Counted from the stretch's first letter, positions 1 to 9,693 are shown. The stretch is DNA of 64,000 nt from JBFMEX01 sp040752215 (GCA_040752215.1 JBFMEX010000014.1:1-64000); one strand, 5' to 3'. Numbers and translations: made by a program. The notes: generated by a model not told the origin, from the sequence alone.

Positions 1-285
1 CCGGCAGTGGCGAGCCGGGACGGTTTAGCAGGCGGTGCGGCGTCTCGCCTGTAGCCCCGATGTCACATTTCATCCGGCAGATGCGGGTGGGATGAGCAGG
101 CTTGCGCCAGCCGGCCCGACGGACGGGACTCGGCTGTTCGCTCGACCCGAGAGGTGGCAAGGGTCAGCGGCAGGTGCGGGGCACTACCCGACATCCAGCT
201 AGCTCCAGCAGTTGCCGCCGTGCTGAAAACCCGGTCTACTGCCCACCTTTTCTAGCAAGCGTCAGGCGCTCGAGGGAGCCGTCCG

Positions 286-903
286 GTGACCATTGAACTT
301 TATCTGACCTTCGTTCTGGCAACAGCCGTATTGATCGCGATTCCTGGCCCAAACGTAGCGCTTATCGTGGCCAACTCAGTAGCGCATGGTCGCCGCTTTG
401 GCCTCATTACCGTCGCTGGGACTAGTGCGGCGATGATCCCGCAATTGGTATTTACCATGGCCGGCATGACGGGCGCGTTGGTCCTGTTTTCCCATCTTTT
501 CGAGTGGCTCCGGTGGATCGGTGTCGCGTATCTGGTCTACCTTGGTGTCCAAGCAATCCGAGCGGAACCGGTTGACCTTACGAAGGTTCGTCCGGAGCCA
601 AGGTCGCAGCGCGAGATTTTCCTTCGCGGGTTCTTGGTATCTTTGACGAACCCAAAGACGTTGTTGTTCTACGGTGCATTCTTTCCTCAATTCATCGAGC
701 CTAGCGCAAGCATTGCAAAGCAGCTCTGGCTTCTGTCAGTCACGTTTCTCGCAATTGCTGTTGTGATGGACGCGTGCTGGGCGCTGGTCGGCGGGCGCTT
801 GAGAGGTCTATTGGCTGGCCGAGGTGTGCTTAGAAACCGCCTCACGGGAGGCTGCTATTTTGCGGCAGCGCTAGGACTGGCAACAGCGAGGCGCGGCCAT
901 TAG
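286..903 (+). CDS. LysE/RhtB-family amino-acid exporter
   Basis: Inner-membrane exporter of the LysE/RhtB superfamily, which expels amino acids or derivatives by proton antiport. The 205-residue length is normal for the family. The N-terminal helix carries the family hallmark IPGPNVALI (about residues 19-27) and a second conserved patch SLTNPKTLLFYGAFFPQF lies near residues 119-136; five to six hydrophobic segments are visible. The GTG start is supported by GAGGGA about 8 nt upstream. Base composition is clearly less GC-rich than the neighbours, with many A/T-ending codons, which suggests recent acquisition. It stands alone, convergent with gshA. Substrate cannot be read from sequence. Confidence 0.9.
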   Translation: MTIELYLTFVLATAVLIAIPGPNVALIVANSVAHGRRFGLITVAGTSAAMIPQLVFTMAGMTGALVLFSHLFEWLRWIGVAYLVYLGVQAIRAEPVDLTKVRPEPRSQREIFLRGFLVSLTNPKTLLFYGAFFPQFIEPSASIAKQLWLLSVTFLAIAVVMDACWALVGGRLRGLLAGRGVLRNRLTGGCYFAAALGLATARRGH

Positions 904-1027
904 CGTGCCGCCTTCTCTGCGAGGCCAAGTGAAGTCGGCTTCGGGTCTTGGCTGCGTCGGTCCGGGCGTCGAGAGCGGGCGAAATCCCGCGACCCCGGCA
1001 AGTGTCGAAGCGGTTGCCCAATCCTGC

Positions 1028-2410
1028 TCAGAACGCGTAAGCCTCGAACACCGGATCGACCCGCCCGCCCCAGGGGCCGTGGAAGTGCTCGATGAGCTTG
1101 TCGGCGAGGGTGCGGCCGCTGTCGGCGATGGCCTCGACGTAAGCGAGGTGACGGGTCTCGTCGCGGCCCTCGGCGTCGAGCCGGCGCCGCGCGGCGAGGC
1201 CCTGGCGGGAGATCGCGACAGCCTCGCGCGCAACGTCGAGCAACGTGCCGCGGCGGAACGGCGTCGCGAGCGCCAGCCGGGGCACCTCGTCGCGCAAGCG
1301 CTGGCGCTCCTCCGCGGTCCAGTCGGCGACCAGGCTCCAGGCGGCGTCGAGCGCGGCGCCGTCGTAGAGCAGGCCGGTCCAGAATGCGGAGAGCGCGGTG
1401 ATCGCCGCCTCGCCGCCGCCGTCGGCGCCGCGCATCTCCATGAAGCGCTTCAAGCGCACCTCGGGGAACAGCGTGGTCAGGTGGTCCGACCAGTCGTCGA
1501 GGGTCGCGCGCTCTCCCTCGAGGCCGGGGAGCTTGCCGGCCATGAAATCGCGGAACGAGGCCCCGGCGACGTCGATGTAGCGCCCGTCGCGGAAGACGAA
1601 GTACATCGGCACGGAGAGCGCGTAGTCGACGTAGGCCTCGTAGCCCATGCCGGGCTCGAATACGAACGGCAGCATGCCGGTGCGGCTCCTGTCGGTGTCG
1701 CGCCAGACCTCGCTGCGCATCGACTTGTAGCCGTTGGGACGACCCTCCGTGAATGGCGAGGACGCGAATAAGGCGGTGGCGACCGGCTGCAGGGCGAGCC
1801 CGACGCGGAGCTTCCTGACCATGTCCGCCTCATCGGCGAAGTCGAGATTGGTCTGGATGGTCGAGGTCCGGTACATCATGTCGAGGCCCCTGGTGCCGAC
1901 CTTCGGCATGTACGCCGTCATCACCTCGTAGCGCGCCTTCGGCATGCCGGGCGTCTCGGCGAGCGTCCAGCGCGGAGAGAACCCGATGCCGAGAAAGCCG
2001 AGCCCGAGCCGGCCGGCGGCACGTAGCGCCTCCTCGAGATGCTGGCGGGTCTCGGCCGCGGTCTCGTGCAGGGTGGCGAGCGGTGCGCCCGACAGCTCGA
2101 ACTGGCCGGCGGGCTCCAGGCTCACGGTGCCGCCCGGCTTGCCCGGCGCCTTCTTGAGGGCGACGATGTGCCTGCCCTCCATCACCGGTTCCCAGCCGCA
2201 GCAGTCCATCAAGCCCATCATCAGCGCGCGGATGCCGCGCGGCCCTTCGTAGGGGACGGGCGCGAGCGTCGCGCGGTCGAACACGAACTTCTCGTGCTCG
2301 GTGCCGATCAGCCATTGCGACTTGGGCTTGGCGCCGGCCTCGATCCAGGCCGCGAGGTCGTCGCGGGAGCGGATCGGCTCGCTCGGAGCAGTAACGAGGC
2401 GGGTCGACAT
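1028..2410 (-). CDS. gshA: Glutamate-cysteine ligase
   Basis: Cytoplasmic ATP-dependent ligase joining glutamate and cysteine to gamma-glutamylcysteine, the first step of glutathione synthesis. At 460 residues it matches the plant/alphaproteobacterial class (about 455) rather than the E. coli class. The family start is visible: WLIGTEHEKFVF near residues 34-45 (substrate and Mg-binding Glu residues), then an SLEPAGQFELSG segment and YRTSTIQTNLDF further on. The reading frame stays open far upstream, but similarity begins at MSTRLV, so that ATG is taken as the start. It follows rsmE on the same strand with a 152-base gap. The ubiA/rsmE/gshA neighbourhood is common in Rhizobiales. Confidence 0.93.
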   Translation of the reverse strand: MSTRLVTAPSEPIRSRDDLAAWIEAGAKPKSQWLIGTEHEKFVFDRATLAPVPYEGPRGIRALMMGLMDCCGWEPVMEGRHIVALKKAPGKPGGTVSLEPAGQFELSGAPLATLHETAAETRQHLEEALRAAGRLGLGFLGIGFSPRWTLAETPGMPKARYEVMTAYMPKVGTRGLDMMYRTSTIQTNLDFADEADMVRKLRVGLALQPVATALFASSPFTEGRPNGYKSMRSEVWRDTDRSRTGMLPFVFEPGMGYEAYVDYALSVPMYFVFRDGRYIDVAGASFRDFMAGKLPGLEGERATLDDWSDHLTTLFPEVRLKRFMEMRGADGGGEAAITALSAFWTGLLYDGAALDAAWSLVADWTAEERQRLRDEVPRLALATPFRRGTLLDVAREAVAISRQGLAARRRLDAEGRDETRHLAYVEAIADSGRTLADKLIEHFHGPWGGRVDPVFEAYAF

Positions 2411-2562
2411 CGGGGAGCCTTGGGAGCGATTGGGCCGGGCGGGCGAGCCGGGCCCCGGCCCCCACTCGGGGTTTATGGTGTGCCCGGTGCCGGTGCACAA
2501 GCCCCGGGCATGTGGTCCTGCCTCGCGGGCCGGCGAGAACATTGGCGCCGGCACCGCGCGGC

Positions 2563-3306
2563 TCAGCGCCAATCGCCGACGACGGCATTGACGAGCGACA
2601 GCGCAGCAACGGCGGCAGTGTCGGCGCGCATGATGCGCGGCCCGAGCGAGAGGGGAAGCACGAACGGGCGGGACAGAAGCGCGGCGCGCTCCTCGGGCGC
2701 GAAGCCGCCCTCGGGGCCAATCAGCACGCCGAGCGGACTGCCGACGGGAAGCGCCGCGAGCGCCATCGTCGGGCTCGCCACCGCAGCCTCCTCGTCGGCG
2801 ACGACGAGTGGTCGGCGCGGGTCCCATGCCGCGATCACCGCGTCCAGCCGCTCGGGCGGTACGATCTCTGGCAGTCGCAGCACGCCGCATTGCTCGGCGG
2901 CCTCGATCGCGTTGGCGCGCATGCGCTCGAGGTTGATGCGCTCGGCGACCGTGCGCCGGGTCATGACAGGGCGGAGCCGCGCGACGCCGAGCTCGACCGC
3001 CTTCTGCACCATGTAGTCGAGCCGGGCGCGTTTCAGCGGTGCGAACAGATACTCGATGTCGGGGCCGCCGGTCTGATCGCGGACCTTCGCGATCGTGTCG
3101 AGCACCGCAGTGCGCTTGGCGGGTCGGTCGATACGGGCGCGCCATTCGCCGTCGCAGCCGTTGAATACGAGCAACTCCGCGCCGGCGTCGAGCCGAAGCA
3201 CGTTGAAGAGGTAGTTCGCCTGATCCGGCGACAGCGTGATCCGCTCGCCGGCCTGCAGCGGAGCATCGACGAACAGGCGCTCGGAGGTGAAGTCGTGGAT
3301 CGCCAT
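2563..3306 (-). CDS. rsmE: 16S rRNA m3U1498 methyltransferase
   Basis: SPOUT-class methyltransferase that methylates N3 of U1498 in 16S rRNA using S-adenosylmethionine. The 247-residue length is standard. An N-terminal PUA-like region (residues 1-70) contains HYLFNVLR-type sequence (here NYLFNVLRLDAG). The C-terminal trefoil-knot SAM site is intact: LIGPEGGFAPEE near residue 195 and LGPRIMRADTAA near 222, both diagnostic of RsmE. Transcribed toward gshA and divergent from ubiA, with 146 bases between the two starts that must hold both promoters. Nothing unusual seen. Confidence 0.95.
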   Translation of the reverse strand: MAIHDFTSERLFVDAPLQAGERITLSPDQANYLFNVLRLDAGAELLVFNGCDGEWRARIDRPAKRTAVLDTIAKVRDQTGGPDIEYLFAPLKRARLDYMVQKAVELGVARLRPVMTRRTVAERINLERMRANAIEAAEQCGVLRLPEIVPPERLDAVIAAWDPRRPLVVADEEAAVASPTMALAALPVGSPLGVLIGPEGGFAPEERAALLSRPFVLPLSLGPRIMRADTAAVAALSLVNAVVGDWR

Positions 3307-3452
3307 GGCGCGCTACCCAATGCGGGAAAGTTCGGCAGTCCGCAAGCCGCCGGCTCGATCAGAGCCTATTTTCGGCGCCGGATTGACGATCGCGAGCCGG
3401 TTGCTACGGTCGCGAGGCAGCGATAGCGTCGGATTGCCGTGGAAGAATACGC

Positions 3453-4406
3453 ATGACCGCCGAGAGCAATCGCGACCAGACGACCGGATCGGCGCGGGTC
3501 GCCGATGCGCCGGCCGGAAACTGGGTCGACCGGTACGCGCCGGCGGCGGCGAGGCCCTATCTGCGTCTTGCGCGCGTCGATCGCCCGATCGGCGCCTGGT
3601 TGCTGCTGCTGCCGTGCTGGTGCGGCCAGACGCTGGCCGAGCTGTCGATGGGCCGGTCGTATCCGAGCCTCTGGCTGATGGTGCTGTTTGCGATCGGCGC
3701 AGTCGCCATGCGCGGCGCCGGCTGCGCCTACAACGATTTCGTCGACCGCGACTTCGACCTGCGCGTCGAGCGCACGCGGAGCCGGCCGATCCCCTCGGGG
3801 CAGGTGTCGCCGCAGCAGGCACTGATGCTGGTCGCCGGGCTGTCGCTGGTCGGCCTCGTCGTGCTGGTGCAGCTCAATGGCTTCACGATTGCGCTCGCCA
3901 TCGCGTCGCTGGCACTGGTCGCGATCTACCCATTCATGAAGCGTGTCACCGATTGGCCGCAGGCGGTGCTCGGTCTGGCGTTCAACTGGGGTGCGCTGGT
4001 CGGCTGGTCGGCGGTGACTGGCTCGCTCGCATTGGCTCCGGTGCTGCTCTACCTCGGCTCGATCCTGTGGACGGTCGGCTACGACACGATCTACGCGCAC
4101 CAGGACAAGGAGGACGACGCGCTGATCGGCGTGCGCTCGACTGCGCTGAAGCTCGGCGAGGCGACGCCGCGTTGGCTGGCGGGCTTCTACGGCGGCGCGG
4201 TGCTGCTGTGGGGCTTTGCGGCGGTCCTGTCCGGCGGGCGTGGGCCGGTGCTGGTCGCGCTGGCCGTGGCGGCGGTCCACCTCTCCTGGCAGATCGCGAC
4301 GCTCGACGTGCGGGACGCCGGCAACTGTCTGAGGCGGTTCCGCTCGAACCGCGAAGTGGGGCTGATCCTGCTCGCCGGCATCGTCGCCCAGATGATGCTC
4401 GGCTGA
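3453..4406 (+). CDS. ubiA: 4-hydroxybenzoate polyprenyltransferase
   Basis: Integral-membrane prenyltransferase attaching the polyprenyl tail to 4-hydroxybenzoate in ubiquinone synthesis. Both Asp-rich Mg/diphosphate-binding motifs are present: N94-DFVDRD-100 after the first helices, and D211 to D222 (YDTIYAHQDKEDD), followed by the conserved IGVRSTALKLG. About eight to nine hydrophobic segments fit the UbiA fold, and 317 residues is normal length. Divergent from rsmE. UbiB is also encoded in this window (40773-42377, minus), but not adjacent. Confidence 0.95.
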   Translation: MTAESNRDQTTGSARVADAPAGNWVDRYAPAAARPYLRLARVDRPIGAWLLLLPCWCGQTLAELSMGRSYPSLWLMVLFAIGAVAMRGAGCAYNDFVDRDFDLRVERTRSRPIPSGQVSPQQALMLVAGLSLVGLVVLVQLNGFTIALAIASLALVAIYPFMKRVTDWPQAVLGLAFNWGALVGWSAVTGSLALAPVLLYLGSILWTVGYDTIYAHQDKEDDALIGVRSTALKLGEATPRWLAGFYGGAVLLWGFAAVLSGGRGPVLVALAVAAVHLSWQIATLDVRDAGNCLRRFRSNREVGLILLAGIVAQMMLG

Positions 4407-4678
4407 GCGAAGGGAGCGCAAGCGACTACGGCACGGAGTGGGCCTGCCCGCTCCGTGCCGGTCGTTCGACGCCTCGCTGCTCGCTTTCGAGCTGCCGTCT
4501 TGCGCGGCAATCCTTGCGACGATGCCACAGCAAGCCTGCGATCGCGTTAAGGCGCTCGTAAACGAGCGGTTGGGCGGCCCGTCGATATGGGACGATTGAC
4601 CCGGCGGTGGGACTTGCCGCGGGGGCGTCCGTCGGGCAGGAAGGGCGGAACCGGAATCGCAACGAGGCGAGACGACCC

Positions 4679-4951
4679 ATGAACAGGAAGAAACGGCCGG
4701 CGCCCGCGCGGCAGCTCCCCCACCTGGTGTTCGGCGGCGAGCTGGTCGATCTCGGCAACACCGAGTTCCGCGATCTCGCGAAGCTCGATATCGTCGGCAT
4801 CTACCCGAACTACGCCAGCGCCCACGCGGCCTGGAAGGCGGCCGCGCAGCGAACCGTCGACAACGCCCACATGCGCTACTTCATCGTCCACCTGCATCGC
4901 CTGTTGGATCCGGAAGCGGACGCACCCAAGGGCACGGACCAGCAATCATGA
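4679..4951 (+). CDS. DUF4170 family small protein
   Basis: A 90-residue cytoplasmic protein of the alphaproteobacterial DUF4170 family. Recognised from the conserved core FGGELVD, then LDIVGIYPNYASAHAAW and VDNAHMRYFIVHLHRLLDP, which together fill most of the protein. Function is not established in the family. The ATG is preceded by a purine-rich stretch (GAGGCGAGACG); the frame is open upstream, but similarity starts close to this ATG. It lies 272 bases after ubiA and is followed by repeat-rich non-coding DNA, so it is probably a single-gene unit. Confidence 0.8.
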   Translation: MNRKKRPAPARQLPHLVFGGELVDLGNTEFRDLAKLDIVGIYPNYASAHAAWKAAAQRTVDNAHMRYFIVHLHRLLDPEADAPKGTDQQS

Positions 4952-5463
4952 TCATTTGGGTCCGGGACTGCACGGCTGGCGCGAGCGGGTTCTTCTCCCC
5001 TCGACGGGAAGGGCTGTCGCATACGGACGAGATCGAGGGGCGCTGCCCCTCGAGCGCCCCGCCAGTGACCTGTCCCTTACGCGCTGACTTTGGCGGTTGC
5101 GCCATCACTGTTCCTGTCCCGGGACGGGAGAGGATGCCCCGGAGGGGCAGGTGAGGGACTTGGAAGCCGGCGGACTTCGCTGGCGGACAAGCCCCTCATC
5201 CGCCGTTCGGGCACCGGATCAAGTCTGGGGCAAGCTCTTCTCCCCAAGGGAGAAGGAAAGTAGGCGCCCCGCTTCGCAGTCTGTGTTAGCGCGTATGGGG
5301 AATTGTCCCTGTTCCCGAAATTCGGGGTTTGCAGAGGCTCTCGGCCTCTGGAGGGGATAGGGGCAGGGCGCCGAGGTGCCAAGTGCGATAGCCCTCCCCG
5401 CAGGGGGGGGAGTCCGGCCCGGCATCGATTACGAATGCCAGCGCCTGACCGCGAGGAGAGCGA
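4952..5463. repeat. Gene-free stretch with degenerate GC-rich intergenic palindromes
   Basis: No convincing gene in this 512-base interval. It contains several decayed copies of palindromes typical of Rhizobiales intergenic DNA: GGGAGAGG...CGGAGGGGCAGGTGAGGG near 5127-5156, CCCCTCATCCGCCGTTCGG near 5191-5209 with CTTCTCCCCAAGGGAGAAG near 5238-5256, and a CCCTCCCCGCAGGGGGGGGAG hairpin near 5393-5412. Similar arms occur at 9760-9848, 25890-25916 and 35335-35366. The copies are imperfect and overlap. The downstream promoter of the ABC exporter must also lie here but no clear boxes were found. Confidence 0.6.
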
Positions 5464-7326
5464 GTGTCGAAGCCGCAGACGAGCGAGGACAGTGGTCCAT
5501 CGGGCGAAGGGGCCGCATCCGCCAAGATGCGCCGTCTGTCGTTCGACGCCGCCTCGCGCCGGCTGCTGCAGCGCTTCCTGGCCGATTGGGTGTGGCCGCG
5601 CTGGCGCGCGCTCATCGGCGCCCTGGTGCTGACGGGCTTGCTGGCCGCCGCCACCGGCGCCTACCCGATGATCATCAAGTTGTCGTTCGACACACTCCTG
5701 GGCGGCACGACGGGCGCGCTGCCATGGGTGCTGGCGGCGATCGTCGGCGTGACCATGGCGCGCAGCCTGTTCCTCTACCTGCAGACGGTGGCGACCAATC
5801 GCATCGTGCTGAGGATGACGACCGATATCCAGAAGGCGGCATTTGCCCACCTCGTCGATGCCGATCTCGCACGCCTGTCGCGGGAGACGCCGGGCCGGCT
5901 GATGTCACGATTGACCAACGACGTCGCGTTCATCCAGCAGGCGGCGCAGGGCGCGCTCAACACGGCGGTACGCGACGCGCTGATGATCGTCGCACTCGTC
6001 GCCTCGATGATTTACCTCGACCCGCTGATGTCGCTGATCGTGCTCGGCGTCTACCCCGTAGCCGCGCTGCCGATCGCCGTCGTCAGCGACCGGCTGCGCA
6101 AGGTCGCCAAGCGCACGCAGAGCGAGCTGGGCGACATGACCTCTTTGTTGACCGAGAAGCTGTCGGGAGCGCGGCTGATCAAGACGTTCGGGCTCGAGAG
6201 CTACGCGGCAGACAAGGTCAACGCCAGCTTCGAGCAGGTGCTGAGCCTGCGCATGAAGGCGGTCAGGAACCGCGCGCGGCTCGATCCGATGCTCGAGGCG
6301 CTGGGCGGCGTGGCCGTGGCGGGTGTCATCATGCTCGCCTACTGGCGGATCGCGAGCGGCATCTCGACGGTCGGCGACTTCATGGGTTTCGTCACCGCTC
6401 TGTTGATGGCGGCGCAGCCGATCCGCGGTCTCGGCAACCTCGCCGGCAAGGTGCAGGAGGGGCTCGCCGCGGCCGAGAGCGTTTATGCGATCCTCGACGA
6501 GAAGCCGACGATTCTCGACGCGGCGGATGCCAGGCCGCTCGTCGTCGGCAACGGTGAGATCCGGTTCGACGACGTGTCGTTCTCCTACGGCGGAGACGGG
6601 GCGGCGTCGGCGGTCGACCATGTGACCCTCGACGTGCCGGGCGGGGCGACGGTGGCGCTGGTCGGCCGCTCGGGCTCGGGCAAGACGACGCTCGTCAATC
6701 TCGTGCCGCGCCTGTTCGACGTCACCGCGGGGCGGATCACGATCGACGGCGTGGACGTGCGCGGGGTCACGCTTCGCTCGCTCCGCGGCCAGATCGCGAT
6801 CGTCAGCCAGGAGGTGACGCTGTTCGACGGCACCATCGCCGACAACATCGCACTCGGCCGGCTCGGCGCGTCGCGGAGCGAGATCGAGGCGGCGGCCAGG
6901 GCGGCGGCGGCGCACGAGTTCATCCTCGCCCAGCCTGGCGGCTACGAAACCGAGATCGGTGACAGGGGCTTGCGGCTCTCCGGCGGCCAGCGCCAGCGGC
7001 TCGCTCTCGCCCGCGCGATTCTGAAGGACGCGCCGATCCTGCTGCTCGACGAGGCGACCAGCGCGCTCGACACCGAATCCGAGCGCCTCGTGCAGGAAGC
7101 GCTGGGCCGGTTCACGCGCAACCGCACGACGCTCGTCATCGCGCACCGGCTCTCGACCGTGCAAAGCGCCGACCTCATCTGCGTGCTCGAGGCCGGCCGC
7201 GTGGTCGAGACCGGCACGCATGCCGCGCTGACGGCAAAAGGCGGCGCCTATGCGCGCCTCGTCAAGGCGCAGCTGATGGAGGACGGCGAGATCGAGGCCG
7301 TCGGTGAGGCCCTGCGCACCGTGTGA
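5464..7326 (+). CDS. MsbA-like ABC exporter (fused membrane and ATPase domains)
   Basis: Half-size ABC exporter of 620 residues, of the lipid A/multidrug (MsbA) class, expected to work as an inner-membrane homodimer. An N-terminal six-helix domain (about residues 40-340) precedes an ATPase with Walker A GRSGSGKTT (401-409), Q-loop SQEVTLFDGT, signature LSGGQ (505-509), Walker B ILLLDEATSALD (D529, E530) and H-loop IAHRLSTV. A GTG start is preferred because AGGAGA sits 5 nt upstream; an ATG 21 codons later is possible. Substrate is inferred from overall resemblance only; lipid A core or phospholipid is likely, drugs possible. Confidence 0.88.
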   Translation: MSKPQTSEDSGPSGEGAASAKMRRLSFDAASRRLLQRFLADWVWPRWRALIGALVLTGLLAAATGAYPMIIKLSFDTLLGGTTGALPWVLAAIVGVTMARSLFLYLQTVATNRIVLRMTTDIQKAAFAHLVDADLARLSRETPGRLMSRLTNDVAFIQQAAQGALNTAVRDALMIVALVASMIYLDPLMSLIVLGVYPVAALPIAVVSDRLRKVAKRTQSELGDMTSLLTEKLSGARLIKTFGLESYAADKVNASFEQVLSLRMKAVRNRARLDPMLEALGGVAVAGVIMLAYWRIASGISTVGDFMGFVTALLMAAQPIRGLGNLAGKVQEGLAAAESVYAILDEKPTILDAADARPLVVGNGEIRFDDVSFSYGGDGAASAVDHVTLDVPGGATVALVGRSGSGKTTLVNLVPRLFDVTAGRITIDGVDVRGVTLRSLRGQIAIVSQEVTLFDGTIADNIALGRLGASRSEIEAAARAAAAHEFILAQPGGYETEIGDRGLRLSGGQRQRLALARAILKDAPILLLDEATSALDTESERLVQEALGRFTRNRTTLVIAHRLSTVQSADLICVLEAGRVVETGTHAALTAKGGAYARLVKAQLMEDGEIEAVGEALRTV

Positions 7327-7410
7327 CAACTATTGTCTCGCGTCACCGTTGAGTTACGCGCGGGGCATGATCGGCAACATCGCATGAGCGTCGGGGCCGC
7401 GCCAACCCAC

Positions 7411-9693
7411 CTACGCCCTGCGCAACTCCCCCGGCCGGATTACGATCGGCTCCTCGATCAGGTGCACGGGGATCGGCTTCACTGGGATCAGGGCGGCGTT
7501 CTGGCCGTCGGGAGGGCGGGTGTCGGGCGCGGTCATCCAGTCCGACTTCCTCGGGATGCGGTCGATGCCGATAGGGTAGATCGTCAGCTGGTCCGGCTCG
7601 AACTTCATGCGCAGGAAGTTCTTATAGTCCTTGATCCTGAGCGCGGCGAAGGCGTCCTCCGCGTGCATGCGGCCGATGAAGCCGGTTACCGTCCAGTAGA
7701 GGCCCCAGATGAGGCCGCCGACGAGCGCGCCGGCAATCGCCATCTGGATCGGATAGAGCAGGCCGACCAGCTCGCGCACGGTGTCGGGCTCGGCGTTGGC
7801 GATCCTGCCCGGCGTCGGCGGCGGGGCCCTATCACCGGTTGCCTTGCGCTCGGCCTGACGCTTCTTCGACAAGGGCTCCAGCGTCTCCTTGACGATGCCG
7901 CCGACGACACCCGGGCGCTGCTCGCTCTCCTGCATCAGCTGGCCGATTCCGGCGGTGATCTGCGGCGCGAGGTTGTTGTTGAGCGCGAGGAAGGCGAGGA
8001 ACAGCGTGAACATCGCGAACAGATGGGCGATGAAATGGGCGGTGCCGACGGTGAATTTCACGAAGTAGCGGCGAAAGCCCGGCCGCTCGACGCCCTCGAC
8101 GTAGGCGACCAGCACACCGTAGACCAGCAGCAGCATGAAGGCGAAGCTCATGGAGAGGGTCGCCTGCAGCACGTAGACCGGCATCCACGGCACTAGAGAT
8201 ACGACCGGCACCGCGAGCCCGACCTGGTCGATCTTGCCGGCCGAGATGTCGAACTGGCGCACGACCGAGTGGAACTGCCAGGTGACCAGCCAGTAGATGA
8301 GACCGATGCCGAGCGCGAACGGGAAATTGTAGAGCGGGAACGCGAGGTTTCTCAGGCTCAACAGCCAGCTGCGCCCACGTGAGGGGTAGCACTTCGGTGC
8401 GCGGTACTTGAGCGGGCGAGACAGACGGCGCTGGCGGTGCGGACCGATCGGCACCGGCTTGCCCTCCTTGACGTCGCTGACCGCGTCCTTTGCCTCCTCG
8501 ATCGTCTCCTTGGCCTCGCGCACGACCTCCTCGACGACCTCGCCGACGGCCTCCTCGACTCGGCCCCTGCCCGACTTCGGGCGTTTCAGGCGCACGCCGT
8601 ACTCGTGGCGCTCCCAGCCTTGGGTCAGCTTGGCGTCGATCGGGTTCTCGGGTGCGGCGCGGCGCGTCGTGCGCTCGGGCCAGGAGACCGCGATCTCGTT
8701 CTTCAACACGTGCGTCGGGTGCAGGAATGAGCCGCCGCCGCCGGCGGTGAAGAAGTGCACGCCGAGCTCGGGCGCGGTGTAGCGCGCATAGTGGTGCCAG
8801 TCGCCGGCGACGACGGCGACGATCCGCGCCCCGCGCTTCCTGGCGATGGTGGTGATCTTGAAGAAGTTCTCCTCCTCGTCGGCGCCCTGCAGGTCGGCCA
8901 GCATCCAGGAGGGCTCGGCGAGGCAGATGACGAGCTTGTCCTCGGGCCCCATCTCGGCGGCCATGGTCTCGAAATAGTTGACCTGGGCGGCATCGAGATA
9001 CTTCGAGAACTGGATGTCGGCGCCCCAGATCCACCACTTGTGCGGCAGGCGCAGCGCCCAATAGCTGCGGTGCTGCATGCACTGCCAGCCGCCGATCGCG
9101 TTGCCCTTCGATTCCGAGAGCTTGTCGCGCGAGGCACAAAACAGGCTGTCGAACGCCTGCAGGCCGTCATACCAGTCGTGGTTGCCGGGGATCGCGAACA
9201 GCTTGCGGTTGGGCTCGGCGACGTTGTAGGCCCAGCCGTAGGGCAGCTGCAGGCGGCGCTTGTAGTCCTCGCGCGTCGCCTGCGGGTAGCACTGGTCTCC
9301 GCCCATGATCAGGATCGAGCCGTGGGTCAGCGGCACCGACGAGCCGACCGCGAGGCTGTCCTTGGCGAGTAGGTAGGCCATCGCGTAGGTGGATTCGAAG
9401 CCGTCGCCGATGTCGGCGATGTAATCGATCCAGTAGGCGCCGTTCTCGTCGACGTCGATGCGGCGCATCGGATCGACCGCCTGGCAGTCGCAGAAGTCGT
9501 AGCGGGCGACGAGCGTCGCCTTGTCGTCGGCGTCGGTTGCAGCCTGGATCAGGCGCTGGTCGGCATACTGGCCGAACACCGCTGAGACCATGGTGCGGAT
9601 GGCGATGCGCACCAGCAGGCGCGGATCGTACCAGCGGACCATTTTCGGCAGCTCGCCATCATAGAGCTGCTGCAGCGGCGACTTCGGCGACAT
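7411..9693 (-). CDS. Membrane-anchored calcineurin-type metallophosphoesterase
   Basis: A 760-residue protein with an N-terminal calcineurin-like phosphoesterase domain and a C-terminal membrane region. Metal-ligand motifs in order: IADIGDGF (about 90), GGDQCYP (about 131), PGNHDWYDG (about 168) and AGDWHHYARY (about 296). A charged helical linker rich in Glu, Lys and Val (about 385-415) follows, then four or more hydrophobic helices between about 450 and 680. The family hydrolyses phosphate esters, but the substrate here is unknown. Start ATG has a purine-rich AAGGGGGG upstream. Convergent with the upstream ABC exporter (84 bases between stops). Confidence 0.82.
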   Translation of the reverse strand: MSPKSPLQQLYDGELPKMVRWYDPRLLVRIAIRTMVSAVFGQYADQRLIQAATDADDKATLVARYDFCDCQAVDPMRRIDVDENGAYWIDYIADIGDGFESTYAMAYLLAKDSLAVGSSVPLTHGSILIMGGDQCYPQATREDYKRRLQLPYGWAYNVAEPNRKLFAIPGNHDWYDGLQAFDSLFCASRDKLSESKGNAIGGWQCMQHRSYWALRLPHKWWIWGADIQFSKYLDAAQVNYFETMAAEMGPEDKLVICLAEPSWMLADLQGADEEENFFKITTIARKRGARIVAVVAGDWHHYARYTAPELGVHFFTAGGGGSFLHPTHVLKNEIAVSWPERTTRRAAPENPIDAKLTQGWERHEYGVRLKRPKSGRGRVEEAVGEVVEEVVREAKETIEEAKDAVSDVKEGKPVPIGPHRQRRLSRPLKYRAPKCYPSRGRSWLLSLRNLAFPLYNFPFALGIGLIYWLVTWQFHSVVRQFDISAGKIDQVGLAVPVVSLVPWMPVYVLQATLSMSFAFMLLLVYGVLVAYVEGVERPGFRRYFVKFTVGTAHFIAHLFAMFTLFLAFLALNNNLAPQITAGIGQLMQESEQRPGVVGGIVKETLEPLSKKRQAERKATGDRAPPPTPGRIANAEPDTVRELVGLLYPIQMAIAGALVGGLIWGLYWTVTGFIGRMHAEDAFAALRIKDYKNFLRMKFEPDQLTIYPIGIDRIPRKSDWMTAPDTRPPDGQNAALIPVKPIPVHLIEEPIVIRPGELRRA

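Noticed and set aside
102..296. A 64-codon open frame before the LysE gene
   Set aside because: No RBS, no family resemblance, Arg/Ser-rich translation, and it overlaps the LysE start.
905..1771. A 288-codon plus-strand open frame just after the LysE gene
   Set aside because: Lies antisense to gshA, which is firmly identified; the translated product is low complexity.
5905..7329. A 474-codon minus-strand open frame within the ABC exporter
   Set aside because: Antisense shadow; the exporter's motifs are all present on the plus strand.
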